A stretch of 64,000 nt of DNA from Cryoendolithus antarcticus (GCA_002077065.1 NAJO01000057.1:124001-188000), one strand, 5' to 3'; numbered from the stretch's first letter, positions 23,346 through 38,100 are shown. Numbers and translations: made by a program. Notes: generated from the sequence alone by a model not told the origin.

Positions 23346-25387
23346 ATGTCCCAAGAAGACATCGACGCCGAGCTGCTCGCCCTCGGTGGCGGCGGCAGCG
23401 ACAGCGAATCCGACGATGAGGGTCAGATCGACGCAACGCAGATGATTCCTGATCGCTCGTCTACTCCCGAGCCGGTCGTGAAGGCTAGCGTGGAGAAGCA
23501 CGACGATGCGCCGAGACGAGGCGTGGCGCAGAAGATCCGGCCGAAGCGAGGGGCGAAGGCTGCGGCGGCGAGGAGGCGGCAGCAGAGTGTCGAGGAGGAC
23601 GGTGAAGCGTGAGTTGCCCCTGGTCTGATTGTTTGCTGTAGGATGGAGAGGTAAGGCAGGTTGAGGGAGGTGGATGTGGTGACTGCAAGTCCTGCGCATC
23701 GTCTCACCTTGCTCTCAACATGCACTGGAGCACAGAAGCGGAAAACGTCAATATGCCGTTCAGGACTGACAATGATCTCTCCAGCTCCGACCCGGCATCA
23801 CCACGATCCCCGAGCTTGGATGCCATGCAGCAGTCCTCATCGGAACTCGATGCGCCTGGCTCACCCGCAGCCGACGACGATGCACCACTATACCCCCTCG
23901 AGGGCAAATTCCTGTCCACCAAAGACCGCTCAGAGATCCTCGACCTTCCGGAGATTGAGCGTGAAGAGATCCTGGCAGAGCGCGCCCAACTCGTCACCCG
24001 CCGACAGCAAGACCTACAGCTCAAGCGAGCCATTGCAGCTACGCGGCAGAAGGCAGACGGACACAACAAGAGGAAAGCGGCAGCGGCCGAGATAGATGAT
24101 GACAATGCTCGCAAGACTAGCAGACCAAGGGTCGAGAAAGCTGGCAGGACCGCATTAGATGACTACAAGCTCGCTCGCGAGCAGAAGGGCGCAGCCAAGA
24201 ATAGGAGCGACAGTCGCCGGGATCGCAGAGACGACCGCTCCGCATCACTCTCGGATCGCGACGCAGATGGCGAGAGCGAGGTGGAATGGGCACGAGAGCC
24301 AGAAGCTGCGCCCAAGAAGGACGACCCGCCAGCAGACCTCCGCGAACTTGACCGCGCACGTGTAGGCAGGACGAACTTCTCCCACTACTGCTTCACGCCC
24401 GACTTCGACGCCCGCATCAAAGGCTGCTATGTGCGCGTTTGCATCGGTCCGGATCGCGAGCACCCGGGACGAAACGCCTACCGCATGGCGCAAATCAAGG
24501 GCTTCACAGAAGGCAAACCCTACACCCTCACAGCCGCGAACGGCAAGCCTTTCTTGACCGATGTCTATGCGCTCGTCTCGCAAGGCTCATCCTCGAAGCC
24601 TTACCCCTTCCTCGCCTGCTCAGACTCGCATCTCACGCCACCGGAATTCGAACGCTACATCGCCACCCTCCGCAAAGAAAACCTCTACCCCCCTACCCGC
24701 AGTCAGGTAGCCAGAAAGCTAGACGATATCAAAGCGATCATAGACCATCAATGGAGTGATGTCGACATCGGCGCCCGTCTCGCGCGCATCCGCGACTTGG
24801 CGAAGAAATACGATCCCTCGAACATCTTCGCGCAGTCCCGCGCTAAGCTGCAAGACAGAAAAGCTCTTGCTGAGGAGAGTGGCGATACCGAAGAGCTGTC
24901 CCGCGTTGACGCCGAGCTCGCTGCTCTTAATGAGAAGGAGACCGCTGCCTCGCAGGCTTCGCCGAGTAAGATGTCGACTATAGCTGCTTCGAAGAAGAGC
25001 ACGACAGAACAAGATCGCCTCGCGCGTCTGAACATTCAAACACGCATGGACAACCGCGACGCTGTCCACAAAGCTCTAGTGGAGGAGAAGCGCAAACGGG
25101 ACCGCGCGAGGGCTGCGGCGCATAAGGAAGCCGAACGATTGAAAGCCGAGGAGGCTGAGAAGTTGGAGAATGGAGGGTTGAAGGTGCCGGGCTTGGGCGA
25201 TCTGTTTGGCGAGAGCGATGGGAGTAGAGCTGGTACGCCGAGGGCTGGGACGCCGCAGCCTGGTGGTGTGAAGAAGCTGAATGGCGGGGTGGTGAGGAAG
25301 GGCAAGTTTGGACAGGTTGGTGGCAGGTCAAAGATGGACGATGAGGTTATTGCTAGTATGGATTTGGGGATTGATATTGAGATATAG
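23346..25387 (+). CDS. RTF1: Paf1-complex subunit Rtf1
   Basis: Exons 23346..23608 and 23785..25387, joined over a 176-nt intron (GTGAGT, GACTGAC branch), give 621 aa. The acidic N-terminus is MSQEDIDAELLALGGGGSDS. The Plus-3 domain lies around residues 250-380: LDRARVGRTNFSHYCFTPDF, GCYVRVCIGPDREHPGRNAYRMAQIKG, PYPFLACSDSHLTPPEFERY. It binds phosphorylated Spt5. A basic coiled-coil follows, with the Paf1-binding C-terminus (MDDEVIASMDLGIDIEI). Rtf1 couples elongation to H2B ubiquitination. The intron is longer than others in the window, so the junction deserves transcript support. Confidence 0.92.
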
Positions 25388-25646
25388 AGGGCGCGGGCTA
25401 GAGGCTGGGGTCTGGCGTGGTGTTCAAGTTTGTGCATCTTGGGAGGCGAAGTCCAGTCCAAGGAAGCTATTGGCAGAGTGGCGGTCTGAGAAGGAAACGC
25501 GTGTGTGAGCACAGCTTTTGCGTGAGCATGGGGCGAGAGGGGAATCGTTGGATCATGGAGCGAGATGAGCTGTGTAGCGGGTCCAAGCTCCGGCAATATC
25601 TACCACGTTTATTGCTTCGCTCTCGGTTGAGCTGAGGCGTTTGACA
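25388..25646. terminator. Convergent 3' region after RTF1
   Basis: About 260 bp between converging stop codons. No gene; both 3' ends must form here. Confidence 0.3.
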
Positions 25647-26800
25647 TCACTCTACCTTCCATTCAATGCCCACGACCCACGCTTGCCCTTCAATCATGAC
25701 TTGCCACCACGGCATCCTGACCCTCACTACCGCTCCTACCTCCACCTTACCCCTCTCATCCCCGCCAACAAGCAGCCCCCTCACTTCTTCCCCTTCCACA
25801 CGAAATCCCTCCCTCGTGCCTCTGACCCTCACAACCCCTCCCTGCCCCTCGCCACTCCCTTCAACTTCCCTCACCTTTACCACCATCTCCCCTTCCACTT
25901 CCCCATACCTCCCCACAGCTCGCCGCGAAGCTGCAGCTTGCTGCCCCGTTTCCACAACCCAGCTCTGCACCGTTGCTGCCAAGCCGCCGGGGAGGAACTT
26001 CGCCCCTCGACGGTGGGGGGAGAAGAGGGGCGGGATCGCTGGATCGTCTGCTGCTGTCGGCGTTGGAGGAGGGATGAAGGCTGGGCGTGTCGATGGTGCG
26101 GCCGAGGGAGCGAGGGAGGGGGTGTTGAAGCTGGGAGTATTTGTGCTTGGGAAGGAGGATCGAGCGGGAGGGGAGAGGCGTCGGCGTTTGGCGGGGGAGA
26201 AGGGGAGGGTCGTCTCGTGCTGAGCAGTAGGTTCGATCGTGGGCAGAACGTCAGTGTCATGAGCACCGAAATCGATGGAAGGACTTTCGTAGCCGTCCAG
26301 TAGCATCTCCTCGTCGTCATCATCGTGGCCGCTGTGCCGTGTGTGCATTCCGTCGTCCGAGTCTGGCGGCGCCTCGTCGACGTCTTCGCCTCGGACTCGA
26401 GGGATGGCGAAGGGCAGCCGCGGTGGCGAGCTTGGTGCAACCCGCTTCGGTACTGGTCTCCTAGTCGAAAATCGCGGTGGCGGCACGAATTGGCTGGGAG
26501 ACACGGCCTGGGCTTCGCGAGGCGCTACATAGCGAGCAGTCGCTGGTCGAGGCGGAGGCGGTGCCATCGGCTTTGGTGGTTGGACTTGAACGGGCTGCGC
26601 TGGCAGCAAATCGGGATCGACATCTTGAGCAGCCGTCTGGGGACGCGTAGTGGGATTCGCCTGCTTCGTGGGTGACTTCTGGCGCGTCGCCGAGGCCGTG
26701 GGAGGCAGAAAGCGATGAGGTGATGGACGCTGGGAGCTGTTAGCAAATGCCTTCGCGAAAATCGTGAAAGGGGAGGTGGGCAGACTGCTGCTGGCGCCAT
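25647..26800 (-). CDS. Conserved fungal protein of unknown function
   Basis: The long frame has no ATG of its own upstream of its Pro-rich part. A 15-nt first exon (26786..26800, MAPAA) spliced over 56 nt (GTCTGC donor, perfect GCTAAC branch, CAG) to exon 25647..26729 gives 365 aa. The first ~230 residues are Pro/Ser/Arg-rich and disordered, with an acidic stretch (GHDDDDEEMLLDGYESP) and a basic patch (PAKRRRLSPP). The C-terminal ~120 residues look folded: FLPGGLAATVQSWVVETGQQ, then strand-like segments ending RVRMPWWQVMIEGQAWVVGI. This could be a small beta-barrel, but I cannot name it. Confidence 0.65.
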
Positions 26801-27297
26801 GATGACAGCTTTGACGCGGACTGCAGCCTCCGTCGCAGTGCACTGCTTCTCAACCTCTCCAAGCTTTTGTTCGCTGGTTCAAGTGATGTCTCGCCACCTC
26901 GATCGAGTACGAGATTTGAGTCGGCACTGCTTCATTCTTCTAATGAGTTCTCGATGCCGGCGAAGATGCTTGCAGCCCTGGAAGTAAGACTCGAAACGGC
27001 TTCACGTCTTCATTCCAAGCAGAGGTAGGTATCGGTGCAGGTGTGGAAGGAGCAGTGGAAGGAGCAAGGGGACATTGTACTTGCGTCAATGGCAGGTAGC
27101 AACATCTTGGCATTCAGATTACTTGCCTTGAAAGTGAAACGACGGCATGGCATTGCGACCGGAATCAGGGGATGCAACGCACTTGACAAGTGATCCACAC
27201 ATCATGCTCATCATCTACCTAAAAAGATCATCACCCATCCAACCTCCGCAGTCCCAGCCCGCGCTTTCATCCCCTTCCCTTCACCTCCACCACAGCC
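26801..27297. other. Gap between the unknown protein and SLT2
   Basis: About 500 bp. It carries the promoter of the minus-strand unknown gene and the SLT2 3' end. Pyrimidine-rich on the + strand near 27240-27297. No gene. Confidence 0.35.
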
Positions 27298-29869
<2,572 letters not shown>

Positions 29870-31462
29870 ATGATCTATCTCAAGATGGACGACCTCCCAC
29901 CCTTCACGCACACTTCCGTGGACTCGATCCCAGCCGTGCACGCCCGCGTTACCGCAAAGTTCCACAGCCATACCACCCGTCCCATCGAGTACCGACTGAA
30001 ACAGCTGCGTGCGCTGTACTGGGGCATCAAAGATGAGGAACCAGCGCTGTACGAAGCTCTCAAGCTCGATTTGGGTAAGAGCTCATACGAGTCTTATCTC
30101 GCTGAGATCAGCTGGGTGCTCAATGACATTATCTTCATGAGCAAGAACTTGGAGCGTTTCATGAAAGACGAGAAGGCCGAGGACACTGCGTTGACGAACC
30201 TGCCATTGCGACCGCGCATTCGGAAGGACCCGCTTGGTGCAGTCTTGGTCATTGGAGCGTACAACTTTCCCATACAGCTTTCCCTTGGTCCATTAATTGG
30301 TGCGATCTCAGCTGGCTGTACCGCAGTGCTGAAGCCGAGTGAGAATGCTCCAAATGCCGCGAGGATCATGCAGCACATCATTTCGAACTCCCTTGACCCC
30401 GAAGGCTACCAGGTAGTGCAAGGCGCTATTCCCGAGACCACGGCTTTGCTCGCCCTCAAATGGGACAAGATCTTCTACACTGGCAACGCTGCAGTGGGCA
30501 CTATCATCGCAAAGAAGGCTGCTGAGACCCTCACGCCCGTGGTGCTCGAGCTGGGTGGCCGCAACCCGGCCATCGTGACCAAGAATGCAGACCCTCGTCT
30601 CGCGGCACGACGTCTCCTTTGGGCGAAACTCCACAACGCAGGCCAAGTCTGCGTCTCGCAGAACTATATTATCATTGACCGGCAGATCCTCGGCGCCTTT
30701 TTACTGCAGATCGAAGCAGCGCTGAAGGAATTTCAACCGAAGGGCGCCGAGGGCAACTCGGACTACAGCAAAATCATCAATGAGCGGCAGTGGCTGCGTC
30801 TGAAGAAGATGCTAGACTCCACGCGCGGCAAAGTGCTGCTAGGTGGCAAGACGGACCAAGCTTCGCTCCTCTTCGAAACCACTGTCGTCCAAGTCAACGA
30901 CCATGACGACCCTCTCCTCACAGACGAGTCCTTCGGCCCCTTGATCCCGATCCTCCCAGTCGACGACCTCGACGCCGCCATCCGCGCCGCGAACGAAATC
31001 CACGCCACACCACTGGGCATCTACCCCTTCGGCACCAAAGCCGAGACAGACAAAATCCTCAACCAAACCCGCTCCGGCGGCGCCTCAGTGAACGACGGTT
31101 TCTTCCACGCCTCCATTCCCACACTCGAATTCGGCGGCGTGGGCGACAGCGGCACGGGCTCTTACCGCGGTCGCGCGAGCTTCGAGTGCTTCTCGCACCG
31201 ACGAGCCGTGACGACCACACCAGGCTGGATGGAGGGCCTGCTCAGCGTGAGGTATCCGCCTTATACTGATGCGAAGTTCAAGCGGTTCAAGGGGATGAGC
31301 GAGACGAAGCCGGGCTTTGATCGGAACGGAAAGACTACTGGGGGGTGGCTTTGGTGGGTTCTGGGGTTGGGGGGCAAGACTACGAAAGGGGCGGGGCTGA
31401 GGTATGCGGTGCTCATTGCTCTTGTTGCTGTTGTTAGGGGGTTGGGAAAGGGGAGGCTTTGA
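29870..31462 (+). CDS. HFD1: Fatty aldehyde dehydrogenase, Hfd1 type
   Basis: Intronless, 530 aa from the ATG at 29870, or 525 aa from 29885 (MDDLPPF). ALDH3-type enzyme oxidising long-chain aldehydes with NAD(P)+. Catalytic glutamate in VVLELGGRNPAIV and catalytic cysteine in HNAGQVCVSQNYI (AGQ-C rather than the more common GQTC). NAD-fold PLGAVLVIGAYNFPIQL, FYTGNAAVG and C-terminal SFGPLIPI, ASVNDGFFHASI, FGGVGDSGTGSYRG are present. A hydrophobic segment near the end (LRYAVLIALVAVVRGLG) suggests a tail anchor in ER or mitochondrial outer membrane, as in fungal and animal fatty aldehyde dehydrogenases. Confidence 0.93.
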   Translation: MIYLKMDDLPPFTHTSVDSIPAVHARVTAKFHSHTTRPIEYRLKQLRALYWGIKDEEPALYEALKLDLGKSSYESYLAEISWVLNDIIFMSKNLERFMKDEKAEDTALTNLPLRPRIRKDPLGAVLVIGAYNFPIQLSLGPLIGAISAGCTAVLKPSENAPNAARIMQHIISNSLDPEGYQVVQGAIPETTALLALKWDKIFYTGNAAVGTIIAKKAAETLTPVVLELGGRNPAIVTKNADPRLAARRLLWAKLHNAGQVCVSQNYIIIDRQILGAFLLQIEAALKEFQPKGAEGNSDYSKIINERQWLRLKKMLDSTRGKVLLGGKTDQASLLFETTVVQVNDHDDPLLTDESFGPLIPILPVDDLDAAIRAANEIHATPLGIYPFGTKAETDKILNQTRSGGASVNDGFFHASIPTLEFGGVGDSGTGSYRGRASFECFSHRRAVTTTPGWMEGLLSVRYPPYTDAKFKRFKGMSETKPGFDRNGKTTGGWLWWVLGLGGKTTKGAGLRYAVLIALVAVVRGLGKGRL

Positions 31463-33207
31463 TGGGAAGCTGATGTGTATGTAGGGACTAGTGGTTCATC
31501 TGTTCTCCGCTGACGCGCCTGTCTCCTTTTGCCTGTTCCATATACCCGACTTCTGCTTATGTTTAAATACACTTTGCGTGGTGGGACACTGTCGCAGGAA
31601 AAAATTCTACACTACTCTACAACGTTTGATAGTTGTTTAATTCACTACAGAGAGAAACATGGGTCGCCACGCTCTACTCTATACCATAGGATCCCCTTTT
31701 TGTCGGCTGAGTACGCGCAAATAGACACTTGTGACGAGGATTGACAGTGGCACGAGGCTCTTCAGACGTTCGGGAGAGGTGACGATGTGCATGTGCTAGC
31801 TGCGCAGTCGCCTAACAGGCAGACCAGTCTTGGTGAAGCTGTTCATATGTGGATCCGGACAATATGGCGTGCTCGTCTTTCTTGGTGCGAAAATGCGCTG
31901 CACATCTAGGTCACAGAACACCCGAGATGGCTGTGTGGTACGTTACACGACCCCCATCGAGCGCAGGCAAGGGGCAGCAATGTCCCGTAATGATCACTCG
32001 CGACTTGCGAAGTATGTAGCGATTCGCTGCCATTCGAAAGCCTCGCACCGCTCGTCGGAACCTGGTCATGTGGATAGAATTCCGGATCGGTCAGAGTCCG
32101 TCAAGAAAAGCCTCACTTCTCCGACAAAGGCCACAATGCCAGGCCGGGGCACGTTGTTCGAAAGACGCGAACCATAGGCGCTTGTTCCAGTCCACCGCGA
32201 AGCCTTCGAACACAAGCTGGAAATACCAGCTAGAACTCAAGGATGGTCCTCAAATGCCGCTGTGGAAAATGTACACAGTCGGCCCTTGTTTTACGTGGCT
32301 ATTCCTCACGCCGCTTCCGGAGATCTATTCCTTCTATGAGCGCATCGAAGTCGACGAATTGACGGGGAGGGAAAAGCTCGTGGGCAAATTGCGCTTGGAT
32401 GCCAGCACTCCTGAGGCGTTGGAGAGGGACAGAAAAAGCGACGCGATAGGCTCGATGCTATGGTACACGATGGGACTGCTAAGGTAGCTGGAGACAGTGA
32501 AGTCGTTCGTCAAGCTCGCAGGGTGCTCGACAAACTCATTGGATCGGCCGGATACAAGGTGATGATTTAGACTTGACGGTGCGCCATAGCAGAGGCCAGA
32601 AGTCAAGCATGGAGGGTACTGAAGGAGGGTGGGGCTGCTCGTAGGCTGGGTCAAGGAGGCCATGATCATCACGTCAAAGGGGGCGGCCTTTGATGCGTAC
32701 CACCAAGCGCAAGCGATCATTAAGATACTCCCCGCTCATCAGTTGAAGTCTGCGCTAGCCCGCCACATTGAAGACTCGTGATGAAAGCTTCTTCCAAGGT
32801 GGACAGGCAAATAGCCAGACCAACGGCCTTGGGCGTGAGAATGGCAAAGAACGACTGAAGGACGACGTTGCGACAGTCCGCGATGACTTTTGACCATTGT
32901 CGTCGTGGGACTGCTTCCCTCATTAGATGAAGGCCGGACTTTTGCTCTGACAGTAGTCTATCGTTTGATGGTGGTCTTAATGATGAATTAGAGTAGAAAA
33001 TGTAGGAATATAAGATACATGCACCTCCTGTCCTTCTGAGGCACCCCGCGATGGACCCCACCAAATTGACACGCGCTGAGAGTCAATTTGGAGCCGTATG
33101 CCATTGACTCACGCGACTTCACGATACTGCTCCAGTCTGTTGGTACAAAACACTCGTAGACCCCTTTACGTTGCTTTGCCAGTTTCAAACCTCCAGACCC
33201 CTCCATC
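31463..33207. other. Long intergenic region before WRS1
   Basis: 1.75 kb. Apart from one short coding-like frame at 32254..32487 I see nothing supported. The last ~100 bp form the WRS1 promoter and leader. Confidence 0.35.
32254..32487 (+). CDS. Possible short gene or gene fragment
   Basis: A 77-aa frame from ATG 32254 (MPLWKMYTVGPCFTWLF..) has a hydrophobic start and a charged, protein-like remainder (YERIEVDELTGREKLVGKLRL). The frame stays open ~180 nt upstream without a better start. I recognise no family. It could be a relic exon or a small lineage-specific gene. Confidence 0.2.
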   Translation: MPLWKMYTVGPCFTWLFLTPLPEIYSFYERIEVDELTGREKLVGKLRLDASTPEALERDRKSDAIGSMLWYTMGLLR

Positions 33208-34725
33208 ATGGCTTCCGCCACCGCCTCAGAACCCGGCGTCCCACCCATAGCCTCCCAAAAGATCGCCGCTGCAGCACAAGCAATAGATCCCTACAACGTC
33301 TCCGGCGGCACAGACGAGCACGGCAACGCCGTAGCAATAGACTACGACCGCCTCGTTCAAGAATTCGGCACCCAGCTCCTCACTCCCGACCACCTCGCGC
33401 GCTTCGAGAAAGTCACAGGCAAACCCGCCCATCGGCTGATGCGAAGAGGCGTCTTCTTTTCGCACCGTGACTTCGATAAGATCCTCGACGCCTACGAGAG
33501 GGATGGAACGTTCATGCTATATACTGGTCGCGGGCCGTCGAGTGGTAGTATGCATCTCGGGCATACGGTGCCGTTTCTGTTCACGAAGGAGCTACAAGAA
33601 CTCTTCGACGTCCCCTTGGTGATCATGATGACCGACGACGAGAAGTACCTCCACACACGCAACAAGAACGAAGGTCGGCAGAAACCAGGCAACACAGTGG
33701 AAGACTTCATAGCCTTCGCGCACGAGAACATCAAGGACATCATAGCCCTCGGCTTCGACCCAAAGAAAACATTCATCTATACAGACTACGAGTACCTTGG
33801 TGGCCACTTCTATCGAAACGTCTCTGAATTCGAGTCCATGGTCACGCTCTCGCAGTCCTTCGGCGCCATGGGCTTCAAGATGGAGTACAATATCGGGCTC
33901 CCAGCCTACGGCGCGAAGCAATGCGTTGCAGCCTTCCCGTCGTCCTACCCAGAACTCTTCGGTCTACCCGACAGTCGCTATCCAACCTGGGATCCTGCGG
34001 CGAAGATGCGACACAAGTCCCTCAGCAAAATCATGACCCTCATCCCCTGCGCAATAGACCAAGAACCGTACTTCCGCATCCTGCGCGACAGATGCGAAAG
34101 GATGACAGACCCACACCCCAAAACCGCGCTCATACTATCGAAATTCCTCACTGCGCTGCAAGGTGCGGGAGGTAAGATGAGCGCCTCAGATGCCAATTCC
34201 GCGATCTTCATGAGCGATACGCCGAACCAGATCAAGAAAAAGATCAACAGTCACGCTTTCTCTGGTGGCCGAGAAACCGCAGAAGAACAGCGCGAGCTAG
34301 GTGGAAATCCAGATGTCGATGTCGCTTACACATATCTCTCATACTTCCTCGATTCGGACGAGGAGCTCGAGGCCCTCGCTACACGGTACCGTTCCGGCGA
34401 TCTACTGACAGGCGAAATGAAAGCAAAATGCATCGCCGAGTTGCAATCCTTCGTGGCCGATTTCCAGAAACGGAGAGAGTCTGTTACGGATGAAGTAATG
34501 CGCAGCTTCATGCGGCCGAGGAAGCTCGAGTTCAAGGGTAATCCGAATCCGACAAAGCCTGCGGCGCCGGCAGTTGAGGAAGGAGGAGCTGCAAACGGGG
34601 AGGCGAAGGAGGGCGGCAAAGATGGAAGGGGTACGAAAGGGGAGCGAAAAGCGGCGAAGCTGGCTGAGAAGAAAGCCGAGAAGGAGGCTGAGAAGCTGGC
34701 GCTGCGGCAGAAAGCTGAGGCGTGA
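33208..34725 (+). CDS. WRS1: Cytosolic tryptophanyl-tRNA synthetase
   Basis: Intronless, 505 aa. Class I synthetase charging tRNA-Trp. The HIGH-like motif is GPSSGSMHLGHTVPF and the eukaryotic KMSKS variant is KMSAS (GGKMSASDANSAIFM). LIPCAIDQEPYFR is the eukaryote/archaea-type tryptophan-binding segment. A ~20-residue insertion (region RYPTWDPAAKMRHKSL) precedes it compared with what I recall for yeast. The C-terminus adds an Ala/Lys/Glu-rich tail (AKLAEKKAEKEAEKLALRQK). No mitochondrial presequence is visible. Confidence 0.95.
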   Translation: MASATASEPGVPPIASQKIAAAAQAIDPYNVSGGTDEHGNAVAIDYDRLVQEFGTQLLTPDHLARFEKVTGKPAHRLMRRGVFFSHRDFDKILDAYERDGTFMLYTGRGPSSGSMHLGHTVPFLFTKELQELFDVPLVIMMTDDEKYLHTRNKNEGRQKPGNTVEDFIAFAHENIKDIIALGFDPKKTFIYTDYEYLGGHFYRNVSEFESMVTLSQSFGAMGFKMEYNIGLPAYGAKQCVAAFPSSYPELFGLPDSRYPTWDPAAKMRHKSLSKIMTLIPCAIDQEPYFRILRDRCERMTDPHPKTALILSKFLTALQGAGGKMSASDANSAIFMSDTPNQIKKKINSHAFSGGRETAEEQRELGGNPDVDVAYTYLSYFLDSDEELEALATRYRSGDLLTGEMKAKCIAELQSFVADFQKRRESVTDEVMRSFMRPRKLEFKGNPNPTKPAAPAVEEGGAANGEAKEGGKDGRGTKGERKAAKLAEKKAEKEAEKLALRQKAEA

Positions 34726-35128
34726 TGCGAGATGCATCGAAGTATGCTTCTCCTTGAATGCGTTTGAGCGACCGGCGATGTGTGCATATCCAGCATGGCG
34801 AAGGGAGAAAAAAGGGCAAAGTATGGATTGCAAATGGTAGATCATTGATCAACGTACATATTATGTGGTCGCGCTATCGACCCCTGCATACCTCGTGCAT
34901 TGCCTTCTCACATCCGAATCGCCACATGACAACAGATTCCATCGCTGACATATTACCCTGACCTGACCTGACCGTTGCGCCCAACGCTATCAATCACATT
35001 TTGCCCATCCATATCCCTTTACCATGCAATCGGTCCCTCCATCCCAAATCACAGCTCTTTCGTATGTTCGTAGACTTCATTACATGGCACTGATATGCCC
35101 TTCTGCCCCACTCGAATCCGATCGCCGA
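34726..35128. terminator. Convergent 3' region, WRS1 / GPI protein
   Basis: About 400 bp between converging genes; AT-richer than surroundings (ATCATTGATCAACGTACATA near 34840). No gene. Confidence 0.35.
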
Positions 35129-38100
35129 CTAGAGCGCCACGGCGAGCACGAGCGTCGATATTGCGATGATGACCGCGGAAATTTGTAGGCTCAAAGGTAT
35201 GCTTCCACTCTGTAGCCCAGCACCCGCTCCAGTAGCGCCCGCAGAGCCAGTCTGCGAGGCCGCGGTACCAGTCACGCTCCCGCCCGGTAGTGTGGCAGTC
35301 ATGTACACCGTTCCTCGGGTATTGGTGGCAGGGAACAGAGTCTCGAGACTCGTCGCCGTGATGACGCCGCCGGGTCCGAGCTGCTCGATCACTAGGACAG
35401 TCGCCATGGGACTCAAGCTGATAACGTAGGTCTGCCCGCCAAGCGTGACTGTCTCCTGTTCGCCGGCTGTGAGAGTCTGCCCGTTGATGATGTAGGTAGG
35501 ATTTGCGGCGCCGCCTTGAATGGCAGTGAAGGTCTGTCCGCCGATTGTCAGGACTGGAGCGGCTGTGGCTGCGATGCCGCCGGCTGTTGCGATCATCGAA
35601 GTCGTTGTGACGCCCGAGATGATGTCCACTAATGCTGTCATCGAGGCGTCCAGAGAGACTGTCTCCATGCCATTGGGGCCGGAGAATGTGATCATGCCTC
35701 CTGGTGTGAGAATCTGACCGGAGATCAGGTAGGAGCCGCCGGCATTCGGCCCGAAGGGCTGGCCGTCGACGGTGAGCATTGGCGGGGCCGTGATAGCTGC
35801 CGCGTTTGCGTTGAGGGCAGGTGAGCCGGCGAGCGTGGTGGTCTGGCCGTTGATGACGACGTAGCCTGCCGAAGACCCAAGTGAGATAATAGTGCCTGAT
35901 ACTGTGATCACGCCGCCTGGGGTAAGAATCTGGCCGCCAATGTTGTAGACTGTGCCTGCGTTGGGCGAATAGACTGTACCGCCGACAGTAATGGCTGGTG
36001 CAGGCGTAATGTGCGGTGCCGAGAGCGCTTTTGTCTGGCCGTTCATGACCACGTATGAGCCATCACTAGCTAGGCTCATGCTGATGCCATCAACCACGAC
36101 GGACCCTCCCGGAGTCAGCGTCTGACCCGGTGCAACGAAGTACTGAGTAGCAGCATTCGCAGTGATCGTCTTCGCGCCCACGGTAAGAAGGGGTATGCTG
36201 GCAGCGACAGCGGTGATGCCTGCAGCGATGGCAGAAGTCGAGCCATCGACGACCAAAGCAGTCCCGCCAGGCCCCATAGAAAGTGTCGTGCCATCAACGA
36301 CAATAGCAGGGCCACCAGCTTGCAACTTCTGACCATCGACATTGAATGATCCGTCAGGCGCCGCCGTAATCGTAGCTCCCGCGACCGTGATTACCTGTGC
36401 TGGTGCCGCGCCTGGCAATCGATTCGGCTGAGCACCGATGCCAGAGCCGCTTCCTGACCCTCCTGAGCCAGTACCTCCCAGCCCAGAAATGATCGCAAGC
36501 ACGGTCGGATTTGCCGTCGCCAGCGCTTGGCTGAACACCTCAAGCGCGTTCGTAGGCTTGTTGACAGCCGAGATGGCAGAGAGAATACCTCCGATTCCAG
36601 CATTGCCATTGCCTCCTTGATCAGCTCCAGGACTAGGCAAGGCCTGCATTGCCGTAGCGGTGAATGTCTTGCCATCTGCAACAGCCGTGACGACCGTTTG
36701 CGTGGCGGGGACTGGCACGTTCAGAATAATGTCGCTGGATTCTCCGTGTGCGCGGAACGGCTTCACTGTCGTACTGGGACCCTGATTGGGTGACGCAGCT
36801 GCACCATCGCCCACGGCACTAGCTGTGAGGACTTGGCCGTTGATCGTAGTGGTGAAGCTTTGAACGTCAGTCGGAGCTGGGAGCAGGAGTGTGGTCTCGG
36901 AGTGACCAAGTTGAGCAACAAACGTCTGTGCACTTTGGACGTTGCGGCGGGTGGTGACAGTAGTGGGTATCGGACCCTGCAGTTGCGTCTGGGAGGACTC
37001 GATACGCGCAGATGGCGCAATAGTAACAGGCTGTGCTGTCGGCCCGACAGGTGTCAAGAAAGACGGCAAGGTAGCGCTTGGGGTCTGTAGCTGTGACTGC
37101 GAGCTCTGGGTATGTGCAGCCAACGCAGCCTGGGCCTGCACCGTCTTTTGTATAACGATCACCACTGTTGGTGCAGCGACCCAGGATCCGGCGACGACCC
37201 CGTTGGGCGCATTGACAACACCTAAGAACGCGGGGTTGACATCGCCGACAACGTCCTCGCCGACTAGCAATTGACCGTCCACACTCTCGCCTGTGTACTC
37301 AAAGCTGAAGGGTGCGCTCATCTTGAATGCCCTGGTCACTGTTTCGCACCCTAAGCTCCCGTTCGCAGCTTGTGTAGGCCGACTCGACATAATCTCGTAC
37401 GAACTGAAGTACACGAAAGGCGTACCAGCCGAGAACGTGCCTGCGGAGCTCGGGATGGTAATGGACGGTGTTGGCGGCACAGTAATAAGGTTCGGCAGGT
37501 TAGTGCCAGTGCCAGTGGTAGCGTTGATCGTTTTGACAGCATCAATGGTGACGAGCGATGTCACTGCTGCTACTGGAAACGGGACTGTGGAGCAGCCGTA
37601 GCCAGTCGAGGTGTAGTTGTATACAGTATTGTATGCCGTTGCAGTTGGATAGCATGTCTCCTGCGCGAGAGCACTAGTCAGGTCGAAGGTGGTGGTCGCC
37701 GGCAGTAAGGTCCATCCCGTCTGAGACTCGTTGGGACTGAACTGTATGCTCAGAGTCGATACCACGTAGCCCAGGGTCCGCGTGTACCACCAATCCAGAC
37801 TGGCTTCGAGCACGTTGAGCGTAGCACCACCGCATGTTGCGTTCGCCGACTGTGTGATAGATGCAGAGGCAGCAGTACCCGTGGTGGGCTCATATACGAA
37901 GGTGACGTTGGAAGTGCTCGACGCAGTGCCCGCACTGGCAGTTGAGCCGCTTCGTGAGCCGGTGCCTGGTCCTAGAGGCGGTGGGGCGTAAGCGCTAGCA
38001 GTCTGTGTGGTCGAGGTCACGAGTGATGCGCTGATCACCGTAACGACCGGTACTGTTGGAGTTGTAGCAGGTGAAGACGATGATGTCGATGATGTCGTAG

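Noticed and set aside
33960..34050. Possible retained intron in the WRS1 insertion
   Set aside because: The frame is open throughout and the GTCGCT donor is poor; a natural insertion is simpler.
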